From: Paludibaculum fermentans | GTDB lineage: Bacteria > Acidobacteriota > Terriglobia > Bryobacterales > Bryobacteraceae | Length of the DNA stretch: 64,000 nt | Reading direction: 5' to 3' | NCBI RefSeq assembly: GCF_015277775.1 | Contig: NZ_CP063849.1 | Location: 5,099,501 to 5,163,500, forward strand | Shown: piece by piece, positions 29,116 to 37,379 of the stretch | How positions within the stretch are numbered: position 1 is the first letter of the stretch | How the letters are laid out: the number at the start of each line of letters is the position of its first letter | Translations under genes and position numbers: made by a program | Notes under the pieces: generated by a model | What the model was told of the DNA's origin: nothing | Database searches by the model: none | The model's input: the letters and a program-made list of their open reading frames with translations, nothing else

Positions 29116-30215
29116 CGGGCCAGCACTTCCTGGTAGAACGCCTCGTACCTCGGAATGATATGCGAGGTGCAGAAGCGCGATTCGGCGGTATCGCGCGCGG
29201 CCCATTTCATGCGATTGCGCAGCTCCGGATTGGACAGCACTTCCACCACACGCTGGGCCTGCGCGGCGACGTCGGCCACCTCTTCCAGGAAGCCGTCCAC
29301 CCCGTGCGTGATCACCTCCGGCACGCCGCCGACCCGCGTAGCCACCGGAATCACGCCGCATGCCATGCCTTCCAGTGCGGCCAGTCCGAACGACTCCATG
29401 CGGCTGGGCAGCAGCATCATGTCGCACTGCGGGATCAGCCGCTCGATGTGATCCTGCTTCCCCAGGAACTCGACGTGCTCGTGGATGCCCAGCTCGAAGG
29501 CGAGGCGCTCGGCGGCTCCCCGGTCAGGCCCGTCGCCGGCCATCCAGAGTTCGCAATCCACGTGCTCACGGACCAGTTTCAGGACCCGCACGCAATCCGT
29601 GATGCGCTTCACTTCGCGGAAATTCGAGATATGCAGCAGCCGCGGCCGGCCTTCGTGCGGCGTCTTCGCCATGCGGTAGAGGTCGCAGTTCACGAAGTTG
29701 TGGATGACCCGGACCTCGTTCTTCACGCCGAACACATCGAGCGTCTGCTGCTTCAGGTGGTCACTGATGGAGGTCACGCCGTCGGACTGCTCGATGGAGA
29801 ACTTCGTGATGGGGAAGTACGAACGGTCGGTCCCCACCAGCGTGATGTCGGTGCCGTGCAGCGTGGTGATGTAGGGCAGGCGGCGCGTCGGCTGCGACAT
29901 GGCTCGCGCCAGGTAGGCGGACGCTGAGTGCGGAATGGCGTAATGAACGTGCAACAGATCGAGATTCTGCCACTCGGCAATCTCCGTCATCCGCGAAGCC
30001 AGCGCCAAGTCATAGGGCGGGTACTGGAAGAGCGGGTAGGTGGAGACTTCCACCTCGTGGTAGTGGATGCGCGGCGTGCCCGGGTCCAGCCGGATGGGAT
30101 TCGCGTAGGTGATGAAGTGGACCTCATGCCCCCGGACGGCCAGTTCCAAGCCCAACTCCGTGGCGACGATGCCCGACCCGCCGTAGGTGGGATAGCAGGT
30201 GATTCCAATCCTCAT
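29112..30215 (-). CDS. bshA: N-acetyl-alpha-D-glucosaminyl L-malate synthase (bacillithiol biosynthesis)
   Basis: 367-residue GT4 glycosyltransferase that joins GlcNAc from UDP-GlcNAc to L-malate, the first step of bacillithiol synthesis. It starts with MRIGITCYPTYGGSG, contains LHVHYAIPHS and TLHGTDITLVG typical of BshA, the acceptor-binding KQQTLDVFG area, and the GT4 nucleotide-sugar motif MESFGLAALEGMACG (EX7E). Length matches the family. A PIG-L deacetylase that could supply the second step lies at 36609, not adjacent; no BshC homologue is in the window. A lipoprotein gene begins its stop codon 10 bp upstream, so this is the end of a multigene minus-strand unit. Confidence 0.9.
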   Translation of the reverse strand: MRIGITCYPTYGGSGIVATELGLELAVRGHEVHFITYANPIRLDPGTPRIHYHEVEVSTYPLFQYPPYDLALASRMTEIAEWQNLDLLHVHYAIPHSASAYLARAMSQPTRRLPYITTLHGTDITLVGTDRSYFPITKFSIEQSDGVTSISDHLKQQTLDVFGVKNEVRVIHNFVNCDLYRMAKTPHEGRPRLLHISNFREVKRITDCVRVLKLVREHVDCELWMAGDGPDRGAAERLAFELGIHEHVEFLGKQDHIERLIPQCDMMLLPSRMESFGLAALEGMACGVIPVATRVGGVPEVITHGVDGFLEEVADVAAQAQRVVEVLSNPELRNRMKWAARDTAESRFCTSHIIPRYEAFYQEVLAR

Positions 30216-30225
30216 GACGCTCCGT

Positions 30226-31191
30226 TCAGGGCTTCCAGATTAGTTCGCCGTAGCCGAGTTGGCCGTGGACATTCTCGGCCGGGTGGGCCACATCACCGCC
30301 ACCGTACCAGACCCGGACACGGTCCGGCTCGACAATTACCGTCGGGTCGCACATCACCTTGCTGTTCCAGGGCTCGCTGCCTTCGATGACCAGGCCGGTG
30401 CGCCTCCATTGCACCCCGTCGGTCGAGCGGGCCAACCCCAGCCGCCGCACCTCGTTCCGGGCGCGGCCCGTGTAGAGCATCCAGTAGCTGCCGTGCGCCT
30501 GCCAGACGGCCGGCTCGCCGAGCCCGTTTTCGTCGAAGGCGTTTTCTTCGCCCAGCTCCAGAACCGGGCTGGAGCGCAGCTTCGTCCAGCGGGTTCCGTC
30601 ATCGCTCGCGGCAACGCCGAGGCGCTGGCGGCGCGCACGATCCTCGCCGAGATAGTACAGATAGAGGCGGTCGCCGGATATAAAGAGGTACGGGTCGGCC
30701 GTCGCGCGTTCATCCCAGGCGCCGCGCGGGCCGAAGTCGACGACCGGCGACGGGTCCTTCCGCCAGGTTTTCGCATCGTCAGATCGCGATATGCCGATGC
30801 GTGGTGGCGAGCCGGCCTGGTAGAGATACAGCAACTGGTTGCGCCAGAGGACGGCTGCTCCGTTGGCCGCGATGTAGTCCCCTTCCCAGGTCTTGGGGTC
30901 GGGCGACAGGATCCGTTGGGTGCCAGTCCAGGTCAGGCCATCGGAACTCGTGGCCGTAGCAGTGTGCCAGGTCTTGCCGTCATACACCGAGTACAGATTG
31001 AGCAGCGAGCCGTGCCACGCGAGGACACTGGGGTTGAGTGTATCGATGGCCTGTTCGCGGTAGATAGCGCCGGTGTGCGGAGACCACTCGTAATGCCCTG
31101 ATTCCACAGGCCCGGCGGGAGCGAGTTGGAAGTCGGAGTAGCGGCCGCAGGCGGCCAAACCCAGGGCGGCCAGGAGGAGGGAGCGCTTCAT
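30226..31191 (-). CDS. Lipoprotein with GH43/GH130-like five-bladed propeller
   Basis: 321 residues. A lipoprotein signal ends in LAAC with the lipidated Cys at residue 15. The rest is a beta-propeller with repeated blades of the type SSDGLTWTGTQRILS, SRSDDAKTWRKDPSPVV and ASDDGTRWTKLRSSP, each starting with an acidic strand. This resembles arabinanase/phosphorylase (GH43/GH130/DUF377) propellers; I did not identify a full catalytic triad, so enzyme activity is not asserted. The start overlaps the stop of the histidine kinase gene by four bases (ATGA). Confidence 0.75.
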   Translation of the reverse strand: MKRSLLLAALGLAACGRYSDFQLAPAGPVESGHYEWSPHTGAIYREQAIDTLNPSVLAWHGSLLNLYSVYDGKTWHTATATSSDGLTWTGTQRILSPDPKTWEGDYIAANGAAVLWRNQLLYLYQAGSPPRIGISRSDDAKTWRKDPSPVVDFGPRGAWDERATADPYLFISGDRLYLYYLGEDRARRQRLGVAASDDGTRWTKLRSSPVLELGEENAFDENGLGEPAVWQAHGSYWMLYTGRARNEVRRLGLARSTDGVQWRRTGLVIEGSEPWNSKVMCDPTVIVEPDRVRVWYGGGDVAHPAENVHGQLGYGELIWKP

Positions 31192-32345
31192 ATCGGCAGG
31201 CGGATCTTGAGTTCGGAACCACGGCCCGGGCGCGAAGAGAGAGCCAGGTCGCCCGCCAGTCCGCGGACCCGGCGCTGGATGCTAAGTGGTCCGATTCGAA
31301 GGAGTTCCAGCTCGTCCAGAGAGAACGTGCCGGCAAACGGGAAGCCGGTGCCGTCGTCCTCGACATCGATCAGCAGGGTGTTCTCGGCACGGGCCAGGCC
31401 GACGGCCACGCGCGAAGCGCCGGAGTGCTTGCGCACGTTGTTCAACGCCTCCCGCACAATCTGGACGACCTCGGTGGAGCTGTCAATGTCGTCGTGCATG
31501 GCGCCGGGATTCACCTTGAAGGTGGCCGGGATCCCGGAGTCTTTCTGGAAGAACCCAACGGTGGAACGGAGGGCGGCGGCGAGTCCGGCTCCATCGACTT
31601 CGACGGGCCGCATACTGCGTACAAAAGTACGGACTTCGGTCACCTGCTGGCCGCAGATCTCGCGCAGTTCCTTCAGCTCCGCCATGCCGGCGTCGAAGTT
31701 GCGCTCCAGCATTTTGCGGACGATCTCCAGCCGCATCTGGATGCTGATGAAGCTCTGCAGCGGGCCGTCGTGGAAGTCGGCTGCGATGCGCTCGCGTTCG
31801 GCTTCCCGCGCCTGCTGGGCCTCTTTACGATAGAGCACCGCCTGGCGCGACGTGTTCGAAAGGCGGTCGATCAGGCTCTGTTTCTGTAGCGCGACGACGC
31901 AGCCAAACATGCCTAGAATCAACAGCAAAGGCTCGAGCGTGTCGGCGTTGGGCGGCTGGGCGCTGATGACGAAGGCCAGGGACAGGACCGTGGTGAGCAG
32001 GACGTCGCGCCAATCCTGCAAGGTGGCCATGGCCAGGAACAGGTAGAGAGCGGCGACAGAGGCGAGCCACAGACTGTTGGCATCGCTCAGGGCGACACAC
32101 AACAGGAACGTCACGACATCCAGGATCAGGTTGAAAATGTCCAGCCTGTCAATGCGTTCAGGCCAGCGCCAGAAGATCGACACCAGGCTGTAGATGGTGA
32201 GAACGACGACGAAGATGACCCAGGTGCCGGTCGCGACGGCTGTCGAGGCCAGTACGACCCACAGGCAGGCCGCCCCCACCAGCGCGCGCAGAAAGCTCAG
32301 GTAGCGGCGCCAGAGGTACGGCAGGACAATCTGATCGGAAACCAC
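31188..32345 (-). CDS. Orphan sensor histidine kinase (HisKA_3 / NarL type)
   Basis: 385 residues. Five or six membrane helices occupy residues about 20-155 with almost no periplasmic domain. A short coiled coil leads to the HisKA_3 dimerisation domain with phosphoacceptor His192 in ADFHDGPLQ. The HATPase domain shows the N-box EALNNVRKHSGA and G-box DDGTGFPF. No response regulator is adjacent; it is co-transcribed with the lipoprotein propeller and bshA. The sensed signal may be membrane-associated. Confidence 0.88.
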   Translation of the reverse strand: MVSDQIVLPYLWRRYLSFLRALVGAACLWVVLASTAVATGTWVIFVVVLTIYSLVSIFWRWPERIDRLDIFNLILDVVTFLLCVALSDANSLWLASVAALYLFLAMATLQDWRDVLLTTVLSLAFVISAQPPNADTLEPLLLILGMFGCVVALQKQSLIDRLSNTSRQAVLYRKEAQQAREAERERIAADFHDGPLQSFISIQMRLEIVRKMLERNFDAGMAELKELREICGQQVTEVRTFVRSMRPVEVDGAGLAAALRSTVGFFQKDSGIPATFKVNPGAMHDDIDSSTEVVQIVREALNNVRKHSGASRVAVGLARAENTLLIDVEDDGTGFPFAGTFSLDELELLRIGPLSIQRRVRGLAGDLALSSRPGRGSELKIRLPI

Positions 32346-32367
32346 GGTAGCGAGCCTCAGCTACACC

Positions 32368-32916
32368 CTAGCGAATGTAGAGATACAACGTGTGGCTGCG
32401 GCCTTCACCGTCATCGGGGATGTGCTCTTCCTTGTCGGCCGTCCAGCCTTTGAACATGAAGTCGTGCGCGACGATCCGTGTGCCCTTCTTGAGCTGTTTC
32501 TCCAGCATCGGCCGGATCTTCTCGTTGGAATTCGGCAACAGATAGACGGTGAGGAGGTTAGCGCTGGAAAAGTCCTGCTGGGTGATGTCGCCGTTGATGA
32601 TGTGCGCGTGCTTTTCCAGGCCCAGGGACTTGATGCGGTCCGTCGACTGCTTGTAGAGATCCTGGTCGAGCTCGATGCCCGTGGCTTCCGCCTTAAACTG
32701 CTGAGCCGCCATGATCACCACGCGTCCGTCGCCAGAGCCGAGGTCGAAGATCTTCTCCCCGCGTTTCAGGCCACCGAACTTCAGCATCCGTTCCACCACG
32801 CTATCCGGCGTGGGGTAATACGGCGCCAGCTTCTCGCCCGTCGGCTTCGGCGTGGCTTCCTGGGCCGAAACTGCCAGCATGAATACGGAAAGAACAAGGG
32901 GGAGTCGGCGGATCAT
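32368..32916 (-). CDS. SAM-dependent methyltransferase with apparent signal peptide
   Basis: 182 residues. The N-terminus (MIRRLPLVLSVFMLAVSAQ) reads as a cleavable signal peptide. The remainder is a compact class I methyltransferase: motif I FDLGSGDGRVVIMAA (about 58-72), acidic loop GIELDQ, then NGDITQQD and VYLLPN. The latter parts resemble FAM173-like lysine methyltransferases (RPMLEKQLKKGTRIVAHDF). ATG at 32916 has AGGAG eight bases upstream; the frame is open to 33228 but that would invade the next gene. If the leader is real, export is hard to reconcile with SAM use, so it may instead be a membrane anchor or the protein may have another role. Confidence 0.8.
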   Translation of the reverse strand: MIRRLPLVLSVFMLAVSAQEATPKPTGEKLAPYYPTPDSVVERMLKFGGLKRGEKIFDLGSGDGRVVIMAAQQFKAEATGIELDQDLYKQSTDRIKSLGLEKHAHIINGDITQQDFSSANLLTVYLLPNSNEKIRPMLEKQLKKGTRIVAHDFMFKGWTADKEEHIPDDGEGRSHTLYLYIR

Positions 32917-32977
32917 GAGGGCTTCTCCTGATGTTATGGTACTTGCTTTCGCCTGGGGTGCGCTGCCCATTTCCGCG

Positions 32978-34897
32978 TCACTGCGCAACGTATAAGCGTA
33001 CTCGATTGCTGGCTTTACCACCGGCCTCGATGGACAACTCAGAAGAGCCGGAATCAACAAACTCCGGCAACTGCACTTCGACCAGGTAGTAGCCGATGTA
33101 GCCGGGCGCCAACGTGGCGCGAACCACGTCAAGGGAAGTGCCGTCCAGCGAGGCCTGGACCCGGGCCAGGACGCGCGGAGCGTCTTCCAGGGGCGCGGCC
33201 ATGCCGGTGGGCCAGTCAGGTTGGACACGGCCGAGGCCGCTCATCAGAACCTGGACCCGCATGCCAGGGCGTGCCGGATGCATGGCATCCAATTGAACAC
33301 CGGAATCGGCATCGATCAGAACGGGCGTGCCGTCACGGTCGACGAGCACAGCGGGCGCGGTGCTCTGCAGCGGGAGCCCAAACACGACCGGGCCTTGTGC
33401 TGCGTTTAGAATGAGTTGCAAGGTGTCGCCGGAGACTTCGTACGGCACCTGGATCTGCGATTCGGCTTCGTTTGAGGAAAGAACGGGGACGGAGGTCCGG
33501 TTCGCGGAGGCCGTGCCGACGCTGGCGCCGAGCACGCTGAGCAAAGCGCCGGGCGCGGCGGCCCGCTGGCCGTAGTCGAACGTATGCACCACCCGGGGCT
33601 GGCGCAAACGGTGGGGCGCCAGGGCCGCATAGACTCCATAGCCGTCGACCGCTGCGATCAGCAGATTGCCATCGTCGTCCAGGCGGACGTCGCGGACCGC
33701 GGCCTCGGGCAGGCCGGCGCTGAGGGGCTGCCAGGCCGTGGGCATGGCCGGGGCCCGTAAGTCGGCCATCGTGTAGTAGATACCGCGGGAAGTGGCGAGA
33801 TAGAGGGCACCGGTGGAGCGCTCGGCGGTTACGCCGTAGGCGGCGCCCTCGGCCAGATTTGCGGAGAGGTCGTCCCAGAAGCCGCCGCCGTTCAGAGTCC
33901 TCAACACGCGGGGCCCTGTGCCGGCACTGGAGAGTGCGGCCAAGGCAAACGAGCGGTCGGCGGGATCGAGCCAGACTCGCTCCACGGCGCCGGAACCAGG
34001 CAGAGCCGGAAAGAGCCGCCAGGAGCGGCCGGCGTCGAGGCTCGCCCAGAGGCGGCCGTCGGACGCGCCGGCATAGATGGCATCGCTGTAGGCGCCGGCG
34101 GCGGTGATCGTCGCGTTCAAACTGAGAGAAAGACTGCGCTTGAGCTCGGTCTCGACGGTAGCGGCGGCGTCTTTCACGGGCAGCCAGCCGCTGTTCTGGC
34201 CGGGCATCCATTCCAGGTCGCGCGGGGCGGGATCGGAGCCGGAGTCGACGGCGATGCGGACTCCACGGCTGCCGGAGGGAGCGGAGAGGATGTGGCGTAC
34301 GGGCAGGTTCGGCAGGGCTTCGTTCAATCCCTGCCAGGAAAGTCCGGCGTCAACCGTGTACCAGACACCGGTGGCGGTGGCGGCCACCAGACGCTGGTCG
34401 TCGGCCGGATCGACCGCCAGATCCTTCACCTCCGAGCCGAGAAGAGACTGGGTGCGGTATTCGGTGAGGTTGTGCCAGTTCAGGCCACCATCTTCTGAGC
34501 GCCAGGCATTGCGACCGGCGGCATACACCACGGTACGGTTTGAATTTGCGGCGACGAGACGGGCGGAGGCTTCGGGCGCAACGGCGCCGGCCGGGGCCGC
34601 TGCAAACGCGGGCGGCTGGGCTGTGTCAGGCGACCACTGCTCCAAATCGGCCGTGGCATACACCCGTCCGTTCGACAGGCGAACCAGAATGCGGCCGTCC
34701 TGGCTGAACCAGACGCGATCCGCCGCGCCGCCTGCAGGCGAAGGCAAGCCTAACAATTGGCTGGAGTTACCAATCCTGCGCCAATCTAGAAGAGAACGGG
34801 AAGATTGAGCCGCGGCGGGCCAGGCAAAGGCGGCACACGCCAGCACCGTAACGGCTGTGGCGGTTCGCTTGGTCAGAATTGTGTACCGGCGACCCAT
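32978..34897 (-). CDS. Exported BNR/sortilin-like propeller with C-terminal TIGR03437 domain
   Basis: 639 residues. Signal peptide about 1-30. Repeated Asp-box-like strands (WRSEDGGLNWHNL, WYTVDAGLSWQGL, WASLDAGRSWRLF) mark one or two BNR-type propellers over residues about 50-420. The C-terminal about 200 residues (from HTFDYGQRAAAPGALLSVLG to SNRVRLYVAQ) match the Solibacter-type uncharacterised TIGR03437 domain, with the usual QIQVPYEV and SGLGRVQPDWPTG segments. This domain is greatly expanded in Solibacter relatives and is one of the best taxonomic clues here. A TAGAAT box ends 11 bp before the ATG and no Shine-Dalgarno is evident. Confidence 0.85.
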   Translation of the reverse strand: MGRRYTILTKRTATAVTVLACAAFAWPAAAQSSRSLLDWRRIGNSSQLLGLPSPAGGAADRVWFSQDGRILVRLSNGRVYATADLEQWSPDTAQPPAFAAAPAGAVAPEASARLVAANSNRTVVYAAGRNAWRSEDGGLNWHNLTEYRTQSLLGSEVKDLAVDPADDQRLVAATATGVWYTVDAGLSWQGLNEALPNLPVRHILSAPSGSRGVRIAVDSGSDPAPRDLEWMPGQNSGWLPVKDAAATVETELKRSLSLSLNATITAAGAYSDAIYAGASDGRLWASLDAGRSWRLFPALPGSGAVERVWLDPADRSFALAALSSAGTGPRVLRTLNGGGFWDDLSANLAEGAAYGVTAERSTGALYLATSRGIYYTMADLRAPAMPTAWQPLSAGLPEAAVRDVRLDDDGNLLIAAVDGYGVYAALAPHRLRQPRVVHTFDYGQRAAAPGALLSVLGASVGTASANRTSVPVLSSNEAESQIQVPYEVSGDTLQLILNAAQGPVVFGLPLQSTAPAVLVDRDGTPVLIDADSGVQLDAMHPARPGMRVQVLMSGLGRVQPDWPTGMAAPLEDAPRVLARVQASLDGTSLDVVRATLAPGYIGYYLVEVQLPEFVDSGSSELSIEAGGKASNRVRLYVAQ

Positions 34898-35039
34898 GGC
34901 CTGCGTCTATTCTACCCTGAGAAGATCGACTACTCCTTGCAGTAAGTTCACGTACCCCGCTGATTTTTCAACTAAATTCGCAATCGGGCCACTACTTGCT
35001 TTGCATTTTTGGTGATAAAGTAGAGTCCTGTGGGTCTGT

Positions 35040-35840
35040 ATGTTCGCTCGTAGTGGGTTGAGCTTCGGCAAGGTCATCACAGCGTTACTGCTGGCAACCC
35101 TTTCTCTGCCTGTTCTCAGGGCACAATCCCTCTTCCAGACTGACACCGCCGCCAAGGCCATTACCGTACAGGGGAATGTGTCGCTGGTGCGGGATACGGA
35201 ACTCTGGGCGGTCAGCATGGGCGATTCGATCCAGGCGCGACAGGTGATTGTGACCGGCCCCGACGGGTATGCGGCATTCCGTGTGTCGGACGGCAGTACG
35301 TTCGAAGTTTTCCCCAATTCCCGGGTGACGTTCCGGGCGAATCCGGGCAACTGGCGCGACATGGTGGACGTTTGGCTGGGCCGCATCCGGGTTCACATCC
35401 AGAAACTGGGCGGGCAGCCGAATCCGAACCGGGTCCACACGCCCACGGCAGTCATTTCAGTACGCGGCACGATTTTCGACATTGTTGTAGAAGACGACGA
35501 CGAGACCACGCGGGTTGCCGTGGAAGAAGGCCTTGTGGCCGTGGAGCACCGGCTGATGCCGCGCGATGGGGATCCCCGCCTGGTGGGCGCCGGCGAGGAA
35601 CTGGTGGTCTACCGCAACGCTCCGCTAGCCGCGGAGAAGCGCCTCGACCGCGGCCGCATGATGCAGTATGTGGCTGACGCCATTTATCAGATTCTAATGC
35701 GCACGCCCCGCCTGGGTGGCAGCGGCACTGGTGGCGGAACCACTCCGCCCCCGACCTCCGGTGGTGGTGTTCCTGGCGATACAGGCGCGACTCCGCCTCC
35801 TCCTCCTCCGCCGCCCCCTCCTCCGCCTCCGGGCGATTAG
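35040..35840 (+). CDS. Exported FecR-domain protein with polyproline tail
   Basis: 266 residues. Signal peptide about 1-29. A FecR-like beta-structured domain spans about 40-190: NVSLVRDTELWAVSMGD, FEVFPNSRVTFR, then TPTAVISVRGTIFDIVVEDD ... VAVEEGLVAVEH, the core FecR signature. The C-terminus is low complexity: Gly/Thr/Ser-rich, then a run of 13 or more prolines and GD. Unlike classical FecR it has no anti-sigma N-terminal domain or membrane anchor, so it is probably a periplasmic or cell-wall binding protein. A TAGAGT box ends 13 bp before the ATG. Confidence 0.82.
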   Translation: MFARSGLSFGKVITALLLATLSLPVLRAQSLFQTDTAAKAITVQGNVSLVRDTELWAVSMGDSIQARQVIVTGPDGYAAFRVSDGSTFEVFPNSRVTFRANPGNWRDMVDVWLGRIRVHIQKLGGQPNPNRVHTPTAVISVRGTIFDIVVEDDDETTRVAVEEGLVAVEHRLMPRDGDPRLVGAGEELVVYRNAPLAAEKRLDRGRMMQYVADAIYQILMRTPRLGGSGTGGGTTPPPTSGGGVPGDTGATPPPPPPPPPPPPPGD

Positions 35841-35881
35841 CGTCGCATATTCCCACGCCAGAGTGCTGCTCCAGCTAAACT

Positions 35882-36421
35882 GTGAGTAGAGTGTCTCACG
35901 GCATAATCACGCTGCTACTTGCGCTCCAGGCTGCTGCTCCCGTGCCGAGCATCGCACCGGATTGGGATTTGAAGCCGAAAGTGCAGAAAATCGGTCCGGA
36001 GGTAGAGAAACTGCGCCCCGTCCTTGTGCAGTTGCAGCCTGAGAAGTGGACGGCCGCAGGCGCGCCTGAGGCGTACGAGAAGCAGTACAAAGATTGCCTG
36101 ACGGCGATTGGGTATGTGCAGAACGCAGCCGGGCGGCTGGCGGAACAGCCGGCCAAGCTGTCCCTGGCCGTGGAGACGCTGGTGCGCCTGGAAAGCCTCG
36201 TCCAGATGGCGTCCAGCGTGAGTCAGGCAGTGCGGCGGTACCAGAATCCGGCGATTGCCGACCTTCTGGATGGGGAGATCAGCGCGGCTGGGGCCAGCAG
36301 AGACTGGCTGCGGCAGCACGTTACCGATCTGTCCATACTGAGGGAAAAGGAGCTATCCGTGGCCGAACAAGAGGCGCAGAAATGCCGTGCACAGACGTTG
36401 CACCAGGGGAACCGGAAGTGA
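35882..36421 (+). CDS. Exported helical hypothetical protein
   Basis: 179 residues, no recognised family. Signal peptide about 1-20. The mature part is predicted helical with heptad-like spacing (KVQKIGPEVEKLRPVLVQLQ; KLSLAVETLVRLESLVQMASSVSQAV) and two Cys. GTG at 35882 is taken as start; GTG at 35891 is an alternative and neither has a strong Shine-Dalgarno. Its stop overlaps the GTG start of the Cys-rich mini-protein (GTGA), making it the first gene of a three-gene unit ending in the PIG-L deacetylase. Confidence 0.65.
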   Translation: MSRVSHGIITLLLALQAAAPVPSIAPDWDLKPKVQKIGPEVEKLRPVLVQLQPEKWTAAGAPEAYEKQYKDCLTAIGYVQNAAGRLAEQPAKLSLAVETLVRLESLVQMASSVSQAVRRYQNPAIADLLDGEISAAGASRDWLRQHVTDLSILREKELSVAEQEAQKCRAQTLHQGNRK

Positions 36422-36612
36422 GTCCACAGACCCCGACGACGACGTCGACGTCGAAGGCGCTGGCCTGCAACATCTGCAGGGAGCCTTCCCAGAGGATTTG
36501 CGTCTGGTGCACCAAGGACACCTGCAACAATCACCTGTGTGCCAAGTGCGGCCGGTGCAGCGACTGCTGCGAGTGTGAACAGATCAGGGAGCGCGGTACA
36601 AGCGAATCATGA
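36418..36612 (+). CDS. Cys-rich zinc-binding (B-box-like) mini-protein
   Basis: 64 residues from GTG at 36418. After a Thr/Ser/Pro-rich N-terminus come eleven Cys and one His within 37 residues: C17, C20, C28, C31, C36, H39, C41, C44, C47, C50, C51, C53, arranged as successive CxxC-type knuckles (CNIC, CVWC, CAKC, CSDCCEC). This looks like a B-box or treble-clef-like two-zinc module. A GGGGA box is upstream. It overlaps the preceding gene (GTGA) and the following PIG-L gene (ATGA), so all three are coupled. An ATG at 36382 in the same frame would add 12 residues. Function unknown; a zinc or redox role near the deacetylase is inference. Confidence 0.7.
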   Translation: MSPQTPTTTSTSKALACNICREPSQRICVWCTKDTCNNHLCAKCGRCSDCCECEQIRERGTSES

Positions 36613-37379
36613 AGAAGCGGATTCTTTGCCTCCATGCCCATCCGGATGATGCGGAGCTGCTGGCTGGGGGCACACTGGCGCTGCTGGCAGCGCGCGGCCA
36701 CGATGTGGTGATTGCGACGATGACGGCAGGCGATTGCGGATCAGTGGAGTACGGTCCGCAGGAGATCGCCCGCATCCGGCAGGTGGAGGCCGCCAACGCG
36801 GCGGCGATCATCGGCGCCGAGTATCAGTGGGTGGGCTTCAGCGACCTGGCGATCTTTTCCGACGATGGGTCGCGGCGGCGGGTGACGGCCGCCTTGCGGC
36901 GCCTGCGTCCCGACATTGTCCTGACCGCCTCGCCCCGCGACTACCACTGCGACCACGAGGCCACTTCGGTCCTGGTGACCGATGCCTGTTTCGGCGCATC
37001 CGCCCCGAATTACCTGACGCAGGCCTACGACCAGTCCCCGGCCCTGCCGGCGATTCCGCACCTTTATTATGTCGATCCCGCGGAAGGGATCGACCGCGAG
37101 GGCAACACGATCGCCCCTCAATTCCTGGTGAATGTGGGCGGTGTGATGGAGCCCAAGCGGAAGATGGTGGAGGCGCACGAGAGCCAGCGCAACTGGCTGC
37201 GCAAGCAGCACGGCATGGACAATTTCGTGGAGACGATGGAGACCTGGTGCCGGTCGCGCGGAGCGTTGGCGGGCATCGAGTTTGGAGAAGGCTTCCGCCA
37301 ATATGGCGGACACGCTTACCCGCGGACTCCCTTGCTGCAGGAACTGCTAGCCGACCTGGTGCTGCCCGTGCGCCGGTAG
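36609..37379 (+). CDS. PIG-L/LmbE-family N-acetylglucosaminyl deacetylase
   Basis: 256 residues. Zinc-dependent deacetylase with the AHPDDAEL motif (about 10-17; H, D, D metal/base residues) and a second metal/histidine segment RDYHCDHEA (about 110-118). Candidates for its substrate are GlcNAc-malate (bacillithiol step 2, BshB, which would fit bshA at 29112) or another N-acetylated amino sugar. BshB1 is of similar length, but gene context does not prove it. Coupled to the Cys-rich gene by ATGA; its 3' end overlaps the converging MFS gene by 33 bp. Confidence 0.85.
   Translation: MKKRILCLHAHPDDAELLAGGTLALLAARGHDVVIATMTAGDCGSVEYGPQEIARIRQVEAANAAAIIGAEYQWVGFSDLAIFSDDGSRRRVTAALRRLRPDIVLTASPRDYHCDHEATSVLVTDACFGASAPNYLTQAYDQSPALPAIPHLYYVDPAEGIDREGNTIAPQFLVNVGGVMEPKRKMVEAHESQRNWLRKQHGMDNFVETMETWCRSRGALAGIEFGEGFRQYGGHAYPRTPLLQELLADLVLPVRR

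Noticed and set aside
34992-35023. CTACTT/AAGTAG inverted repeat upstream of the FecR-domain gene
   Set aside because: Only six bases with a 20-bp gap; expected by chance and not clearly placed on a promoter.
35750-35835. Polyproline run as a possible frameshift artefact
   Set aside because: The reading frame stays open through to a normal TAG, and Pro-rich tails are common on exported proteins.
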